Shown here in pieces: positions 30,584 through 36,571 of a DNA stretch of 36,571 bases; the stretch's first letter is position 1; each line of letters opens with the position of its first letter. This DNA is from Chara braunii (lineage: Eukaryota > Streptophyta > Charophyceae > Charales > Characeae), in the NCBI GenBank assembly GCA_003427395.1, contig BFEA01000018.1, positions 3,722,415-3,758,985 of the forward strand, in the 5' to 3' direction. A program made the translations under genes and the position numbers. The notes under the pieces were generated by a model. It saw nothing but the letters and a program-made list of their open reading frames with translations, did not search any database and was not told where the DNA came from.

Positions 30584-31103
30584 GTCCACAAATCTTCGCA
30601 CCTATTCAACCATTTAACCTTCTTCGTCAACATCAGTAGGACCATAACCAAGCGTAAAAGTAACTAAAATTTCTTATTAGTACATTCATGTGAGCAACGT
30701 AAGCTCGTGAGATACCTGCACAATTCCAACCAGCTTGTTGGGGAGATATTCCATCACCCTTGTGTTTCGACCGAGTCATCATCACCCACATCCGCCGAGT
30801 CGGCGATACGGATCACTTCCGTCTGTGGTACGACAACGACATACTGTTGTTATGCCCGATGCTCGGTAAGATTGAAGATCGCATCCAGTTTCCAACATAC
30901 GGAATCCCCTCATCTTTACAGTAACGTTGTAACTCATCTGCATTGCAGTCCTTCAACTCGTGCATGATCGAGTCACGATAATGTAGGCAGGCTAACGCAC
31001 GTCCAACCAGCGTTAGCCTCCCGCTTTGTGGTGACTTCATCAGGTAGGACTTCACCAACTTCAATAACGGAGTTTTGACTGGGGTCTTCTTCTTCTCCGG
31101 AAT
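30584..31103. repeat. 520 bp direct repeat, copy A
   Basis: Colinear with 33341-33857 in the same orientation, 2757 bases away. It covers the coding sequence for the SAP region and the linker that leads into GIY-YIG. Many differences are transitions. It arises because the retroelement is present as about 1.2 head-to-tail units. Confidence 0.9.
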
Positions 31104-32162
31104 CGGGGTACGTACTTGCTTCGATCTTGCCCGAGTCATGTGAAGATTAACTTTGTTCGCCTTGATACCCCCCCCTTTTGGGGTTCTCTTAGGTGGTAGC
31201 TCCATTGGAGGGCTATTCTCCAACACAACATCCTCCCCTCGTTTTCTCTTCTCGCTAATACATAAACGACGTGTCTCAACACTCAATTCCTACGCGACGC
31301 TAGTCTCATTGTTCCCGCTACTGTAGTCTGAATTATCCTCCTCCGCGGACCCGTACTCCACCTTCTTCAAGTTCTTCCCTTTCGCATCACTGAATCCTCC
31401 CTCCAGAGTCGGCAACACCAATGTCTTCCACTGGTGTATCCAATCATCCTTAATCTCGCTCACCATCAATGCGGCATGTACCGTAACGTCCTTTTTCATC
31501 TTAGCCCGTAACGCCGCCTCCTGTTTCACCTTTTTTTCCTTCTTGCATATGTTTGCTTCACATCGTAACTCTTCTTGAGCTCTCCTAACTTCTTCTTCCT
31601 CCAATCTCCGCTTCTCCTCCTCCTTCTCCTTCTTCCTTTCCAACTTGTGTCGAGTTTGCTCCTCCTTCTTTGCTTGAACCTCGTCGAAGTGCTCCTTGAT
31701 TGATGCAACGCCTTTCGAAAGTTCGGCCACGTCATCACGTAGCTCCGATTCCTTCCTCGGTGGAGAATACTCCCTTCTCGATTCGTACCTTCTTGGTGAC
31801 CGAGATCTTCGGGAGTCGGATGGCATGGAAGAACGACATAAGAGTTGTCACCGGTCTCGGAGGGGGCACTAATTAGCATAGTGCCCCAACTCGTTGCAGT
31901 TAAAACACGTTATCGGAGGTCTATACGGTCTGCAATCCTTATCATCTTGTCGGTCCGAGTTCCGATCCCTGTAATCATGCTGGTTTGAGCTCCGGTCACG
32001 GACATCTCGTCGGTAGGAGCCCGACATCTTCACTGCTTCGGAGGTTACACCTTCCTCACTTGGAACACAAGTAGTCTTTCCGTCTTGATCTTTTTTAGCT
32101 CGCAGCGCACGTCTATGTAAAGTCAACCCACGCCACAAAAACTTCTTCTTCGTGGCACACAT
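30584..32162 (-). pseudogene. decayed retroelement ORF, N-terminal part: CCHC knuckle, coiled coil, SAP motif
   Basis: One minus-strand frame runs from an ATG at 32162 (a better start by family style is MSGSYRRD at 32027) through in-frame stops at 31869-31871, 31848-31850 and 31290-31292. In order: an Arg/Asp-rich leader; a zinc knuckle CFNCNELGHYAN followed by TAG and CP, so the stop sits in the last X4 of C-X2-C-X4-H-X4-C; an Arg/Ser-rich segment (SDSRRSRSPRRYESRR); a long Lys/Glu/Arg coiled coil; basic residues; then LKDCNADELQRYCKDEGIP, a SAP-type helix-extended-helix. A one-base deletion just after this shifts the frame, and a TAA follows where copy B has CAA. These domains suggest nucleic-acid binding, retroelement Gag-like or ORF N-terminal roles. 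It is not functional as it stands. Confidence 0.75.
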
Positions 32163-32397
32163 CAAGCGTCAAAGTAGTAACGTCGCAGTACACAGATAAT
32201 GACACTCACTTCAACTCGGTAGGCTTCCCCATGGAAGTTCACGTATGCAATAAGATGATATTGATGGTTCAACCATAGTGAGATATCACACACAAAGTGT
32301 AATCACATGAGTGAGGAATACACAAGTGAGAGTACACAATGAACGTATACACACAGTCACTGTAGTGACACGTAGACATAGTAAAGTAACCCATAGG
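31104..32397. other. retroelement unit junction region
   Basis: Between the end of the upstream unit's coding frame (32398) and the ATG at 32162, about 235 bases have no conserved frame. They would be the 5' untranslated part of the downstream unit or the scar of a deletion that removed a reverse transcriptase. Nothing in them matches other repeats in the window. Confidence 0.4.
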
Positions 32398-33857
32398 TCA
32401 CATCAACATATCGTTTGCAACCTTCCTGACTTCGGATACCACCACACGATCATCGAATTTAATACGAAATGTAAGATCACTTGTGAGACTCAAGTGAAAA
32501 TGGTCACGAAAGTAATGCGATACTAATCTCCGCAGGTACTTCCTAGTAGATTTTCTAAAAAAGTCCTTAATCACGTGGTAAATCCGTAACACTGCTCTCA
32601 TACCCCAACTATACAAATCTTTTAGCTTACTGGGTTTACGTAGTATGCCAATCAGAATTTGCTTCAAAAATTTACACTTAGTTTTCCACTTCACGACATG
32701 AACGATCTAAAAAACGCCACCCTGTTCCCACAAACTTTTACATTATTTCAAAGGTCGTCAAACTGACGCAAACTTGTTATTGCTTTCCCCAAACATCCGT
32801 GACAATTTCTTCCACTTAGGCAACCAATCCCTCCCGCCTTTGGATAAAACCACAAGCGGTTGGTTGCCCGAGTTCAAAGAATCATCAAGAAAAGCATGGA
32901 GTTCAAGAAAGTGAGACCCCTTCTCAATCCAATGAATCACAGGGGATCTACTCTTCCACATGCATCCGCTATTTGCAACCCTTTGGTCCATTTTTTTTCC
33001 CTTCGTTCGGGTTTCCTCTTACCGGACTTCTTCAATTGCTTATTTCCTACGGAATTAAGAAACGGGGACCATCTGCTTATATACTCCTCTAGTTTGCCCA
33101 AGTCCTTCCCTTCAAACGTATCTACAGGAAGAAGAACATAATTGTCTGTCCCAAAAGAATAAATCCATCTGTGAAAATGAGACTGTGTACGTTTCCGGAC
33201 TGCATATAGATGTTCCCGACACTTGATGTCACAGGTACGTGCCGTTTTACCAACGCAGCAAAGTTTAGAATAGGGAGACACAACTACGTAAACCAAACCA
33301 ACCTGACACAAGAAATTAATCTTGTAAGTAGCATAAAGCGTCCTCCACGAATCTTCGTACTTGTTCAACCATTTAATCTTCTTCGTCAACATCAGTAGAA
33401 CCATAACTAAGCGTAAAAGTAACTCAAATTTCCGATTACTACATACCTATGAGCTACGTAAGCTCGTGAGGTACCTGCACAATTCCAACCAGCTTTTTGG
33501 AGAGATATTCCATCACCCCCGTGTTTCGACCGAGTCATCATCACCCACATCCGCCGAGTCGGCGATACGGATCACTTTCGTCTTTGGTAGGGCAACGACA
33601 TACTGTTGTTGTGCCGATGCTCGACAATATTGAAGATCACATCCACTTTCCCAACATACAAAATCCCCTCATCTTTACAGTGGTTGTAGCTCATCTGCAT
33701 TGCAGTCCTTCAACTTGTGCATGATCGAGTCACGATAATGTAGGCGGGCTAACGCATGTCCAGCCGGCGTTAGGCTCCCGCTTGGTGGTAACTTCATCGG
33801 GCCGGACTTCACCAACTTCGATAATGGAGTCTGACTGGGTTTTTTTCTTCGCCGGAT
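32398..33857 (-). pseudogene. decayed retroelement ORF, C-terminal part: SAP, linker, GIY-YIG endonuclease, basic region
   Basis: The upstream unit starts inside SAP (NADELQ, then a stop, KDEGILYVGKVDVIFNIVEHR) and continues in frame apart from two stops into a helical linker and the ATG-started frame 33404-32937. That frame has a near-complete GIY-YIG fold: GLVY at residues 36-39, CVGKT at 50-54, the Arg/His of REH at 63-65, the catalytic Glu in KLEEYIS at 104-110, and PFLN at 114-117. A frameshift near 32945 then moves to another frame: HWIEKGSHFLELHAFLDDSL, three stops, then a basic helical part (RKSTRKYLRRLVSHYFRDHF) ending FDDRVVVSEVRKVANDML at 32398. In permuted Penelope-like elements GIY-YIG lies upstream of RT; no RT motif follows here. 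Confidence 0.8.
33341..33857. repeat. 520 bp direct repeat, copy B
   Basis: Partner of 30584-31103. Its right border is cut at CCGGAT by the MITE at 33867, so the original unit probably extended further. Confidence 0.9.
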
Positions 33858-33866
33858 TTTGTGTCC

Positions 33867-34042
33867 AGGCTATCAGAGTGGCCCGGGTCCACCTGCCCGG
33901 CAAGGCCAAAAAGAAATAAAAAAATAAAAAAATAAATTTTTTATTATTATTATTATTTTTTTTTTAATTGGCAAAACATATGAATGTGACACTCCGACAA
34001 AAGTTGTTTAGTTTATTTTTCTGCATAACATAGTTTTTTTGG

Positions 34043-34074
<32 letters not shown>

Positions 34075-34141
34075 GGACATTCTTTAGCCCTTGCACGACC
34101 AGGCCGCCAAAAGGTGACTCGGGCAGCTCGACTGGTAGCCT
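33867..34141. mobile_element. AGGCTACCAG-end MITE, 275 bp, inverse orientation
   Basis: AGGCTATCAG at the left and CTGGTAGCCT at the right. On the minus strand the order GTCGTGCAAGG, A run, AACTATGTTATGCAGAAAAATAAA, AACAACTTTTG, GTCACAT, GCCGGGCAGGTGGACCCGGGCCACTC is colinear with 22065-22319. It interrupts the retroelement remnant. It contains the T run at about 34043-34071. Confidence 0.8.
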
Positions 34142-34204
34142 AGGTTACTGCAGCATTTCCACAAGTCACCAAACTTTTTATATGTGTGGAAAATGTTGTC
34201 AGAA

Positions 34205-34500
34205 TTTTTATTTATTATGGTAAGAGTGAAAACACCAAGTTTTAAGCCGCAAAAAAAATAATCTCATTTTTTCAAACTTCAAAAGCGTAATAAGATTGAT
34301 CTAACTAATAATAAAAATCATGAAAGACAATTTATCATATTTATACATATGTAACTATGTGCACAACATAGGCACATATACAATCTGTTATAATATACAT
34401 GGATAATTTGTTCTCAAATTATTATTTCGTTAACCTTTTATTTTTATTAATGTTTTAAAACTTAAAATATATTTTAAGGGTGATAAATATTTTGACTTGA
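34205..34500. repeat. AT-rich repeat, empty-site copy
   Basis: TTATGGTAAGAGTGAAAACACCAAGTTTTAAGCCGCAAAAAAAATAATCTC runs through the TTAA (34234-34237 region) without interruption, where the copy at 29440-30583 carries the 861 bp element. The rest (GCGTAATAAGATTGATCTAA, CAATCTGTTATAATATAC) matches 30350-30500. Confidence 0.85.
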
Positions 34501-34756
34501 GAGAGTGAAAATAATTTTATTTTTTATTTTTTTCAATTTTGATTTTATCGACTTCATCCATAATTTAACATTATCACGTGTGTCCTTGCGATCCATTATA
34601 CACAATACTTTGTAATGTATTAAAACTACAATTTTAATACTTTATACTTAGTGATTTTTTTTATTTATTTTTTCATTGCTAACAATAAGCTCAAAGTTCT
34701 TTTAATGAAAGAATGTTATGAGCTCCGCGGAGGAACATGTAGTTGAACATAAAATT
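34501..34756. other. AT-rich, nothing recognised
   Basis: Low-complexity AT-rich DNA between the empty-site repeat and the truncated TTAA element. No frames. Confidence 0.5.
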
Positions 34757-35495
34757 AACCTTATGTACTGCAATGATGTAGGATAGGGTAGTCTAGAAAA
34801 CCGTGCTCACAGTCTTCCTTCACAGAATGTATCTTACAACAAAGACGGTTGCATTGTAAAACTCTTTTTTTTTTTTTTTTTTTTTTTTCCTCGTTTGTTT
34901 GTTATGAGTCCCCTGGCAACGAGGCAAGGCGGAATACGTTATCAGCTCTACTTGTGTTTCCTCAGAGGATTGTAACCTTGATCACATTTGCACTTAGAAG
35001 AATGTATCGAGCCATTTTCCCGACCGAATCTGTGTTTCCGTTTTTTTTTCCCTTGTTTTTTGTTTTACGAATCAAACAATTTGAATCCGTGATCTGCTCG
35101 AGCTGTGTTTCCTCAGAGAATTGTAACCCTGATTATAATGGTACTTTTTGAAACACATCCAGCCATTTTCACGGTCGGATCCGTGTTTCTGTTTTTTTTT
35201 TTCTTGTTTTGTGTTTCTAGAATCTGACAACTTGACCACGGGGTTGAGATGCCCTCAGTGAGGGCACAGTCACACTACCACTTCCGACAATGTATACAAC
35301 TGCAATTACGGCTAAAACTTTGTTTTTTTTTTCTTGTTTACTTGTTTTGTGAGTTTCATGGCCGCAACTTTTTTTTTTAAAATATTCTTCGCGTGAGAGT
35401 ACCATAAAGAAAATGGAGTGGGACCCAGGCTCGGCGAAACTCGGAGTGCAGTGAAATTTAGGGTCGGCAAAAACAGGCTCGGAGATACTAGTGGT
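34757..35495. mobile_element. second copy of the 861 bp TTAA element, left end missing
   Basis: From CTTATGTACTGCAATGATGT to GAGATACTAGTGGT it is colinear with 29618-30338, including the three GTGTTTCC-TCAGAG-ATTGTAACC units (34954, 35105, about 35250) with T runs. The right end abuts TTAA (35496-35499). About 140 bases of the left end with its TIR are replaced by unrelated sequence. Confidence 0.85.
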
Positions 35496-35499
35496 TTAA

Positions 35500-35759
35500 G
35501 CAAAGGAAAAAAACACACACTATGTTATGAAAAATGAAATCCCAAAATGTTTGCCTAGAGTTCATTCAGAAATTCACTGTAAAATTGAAAATAAAAATAA
35601 AAATAAAACATTAAACATACCCCCTGTATCCGTCCATTGTTTTGTTTTTTGTATCTATTGGTGTGATACTATTTTGATGCTCTAGTATATTAAGAGAATG
35701 CAACTTCGCTGGGGAGAGAAAGATAGTTTACTTTTGATGATCAGAAGCTGACATAACAC

Positions 35760-35815
<56 letters not shown>

Positions 35816-36571
35816 AGACATTTGATTCCATCATGATCTTGCTACGATAGCATGCAATTGCTACGATGTTGCTCATTCTCGTGATGAGGATATGCCTATA
35901 TGATCAAGAGACCTTTTACCCCATCACACCTGGAGGATTGATCGACGGTGCGTATAAAGGCAGGGACAACTTTCTACTCTCTCGCGTCGTCAACTCCCTT
36001 CCCTCTCATCTCACCATCTTCTTTCCCTGTCATCTCGCCATCTCCTTTCCCCCTCCACAGCTGATGCAAATATAAACACTAGAGATAAGAAAACACCAGA
36101 TTTAACGTATTTGGGTGAGCGCAAAATGGCCTCACCATCGAATTTGGGGGGGGAAAAAAATAAATGAGCGGGTTTTTGCACTCACTCAGGTAGATAAGGA
36201 GGATGCGCACCCGAGCAGGGCTCGACGAAGCCAGCTGCTCGGGACAGGGTCTGCCTGGAGGCTGGCGGAATGTTTATTCATTAAGTGCTACGCCTGGTCC
36301 TACCCGAGGCAGGTGACAATTTTTTTTCCACCTTCCCTATTGAGGTTCTCTTCCGAGCCTCATAAATTTCAGGAGAGCCTCAATCATGACTCTCAACTTG
36401 GTTGGGGCCATGTACTTGTAGTTCAGCCCTGGTGACTCTATACGAGCGGCAAAACAACTCATATGAGTCGATTGCAATATATATATATATATATATTGTC
36501 AAATAGAACTGCCCGGTAAACCGTAGGCAGAGAGGGAGAAGAGGACAACAAACGAGGGGCTGTGACAAACT
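35500..36571. other. no gene recognised; (GA)n and (AT)n microsatellites
   Basis: (GA)n at about 35762-35812 and (AT)n at about 36477-36496. Frames at 35866-36075 and 36115-36435 have no motif. Nothing else seen. Confidence 0.5.

Noticed and set aside
30584-33857. LTR retrotransposon bounded by the 520 bp repeats
   Set aside because: The repeats lie inside coding sequence, lack TG...CA ends and a target duplication, and no integrase, protease or RT lies between them.
27950-34756. Organellar DNA insertion, suggested by the AT-rich composition
   Set aside because: No organelle gene, tRNA or rRNA is recognisable; the sequence is repeated within the window and hosts nuclear-type MITEs.

Overview
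This is eukaryotic nuclear DNA: there are no operons or dense genes, several plant-type U6 snRNA pseudogenes, a tRNA-derived SINE, many short inverted-repeat transposons (MITEs), and much simple sequence. The best organism guess is a streptophyte (charophyte) alga, possibly Chara-like. It rests on the style of the retroelement proteins at 30.6-33.9 kb (CCHC knuckle after a DR/YR-rich leader, Lys/Glu-rich coiled coil, SAP, GIY-YIG) and on plant-like U6 copies. It is an inference from recalled family style, not from a search. Single N bases at 7026, 20293 and 24021 mark assembly uncertainty.

Layout. 1-25 kb is gene-poor and built from nested repeats: (i) a TTAA-flanked MITE family with ends ACCAC(C/T)AGTA; (ii) a roughly 110-130 bp TA-flanked hairpin MITE, inner sequence CCGAATACAACGTACGGTCA; (iii) a 118-141 bp MITE with ends GGCCTYGCYCCRCTACTC; (iv) a roughly 255-275 bp MITE with AGGCTACCAG ends; (v) a 349 bp foldback element with a 6 bp target duplication; (vi) a tRNA-derived SINE in five places; (vii) U6 retropseudogenes; and many degenerate tandem arrays. 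No complete host gene was found here.

25.37-26.8 kb is a GC-rich, CpG-rich island. On its minus strand a short reading frame runs straight into a GTGAGT donor site and looks like the first coding exon of a host gene whose later exons I could not find. The long opposing ORFs in the island look like GC artefacts.

27.9-30.6 kb and 34.1-34.8 kb are AT-rich repeat DNA. An 861 bp TTAA element sits in one copy of an AT-rich repeat, and the other copy at 34.2 kb is the matching empty site, which supports TTAA-specific insertion from inside the window. A second, 5'-truncated copy of the 861 bp element ends at 35495.

30.58-33.86 kb (minus strand) holds a decayed retroelement coding region. Read N to C it is: CCHC zinc knuckle, Arg/Ser-rich leader, coiled coil, SAP DNA-binding motif, helical linker, GIY-YIG endonuclease, basic helical region. 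It is present as about 1.2 head-to-tail units (period about 2757 bp), has in-frame stops and frameshifts, and shows no reverse transcriptase. It is most like the permuted Penelope-like elements (GIY-YIG upstream of RT), with the RT missing. This is the most interesting item in the window.
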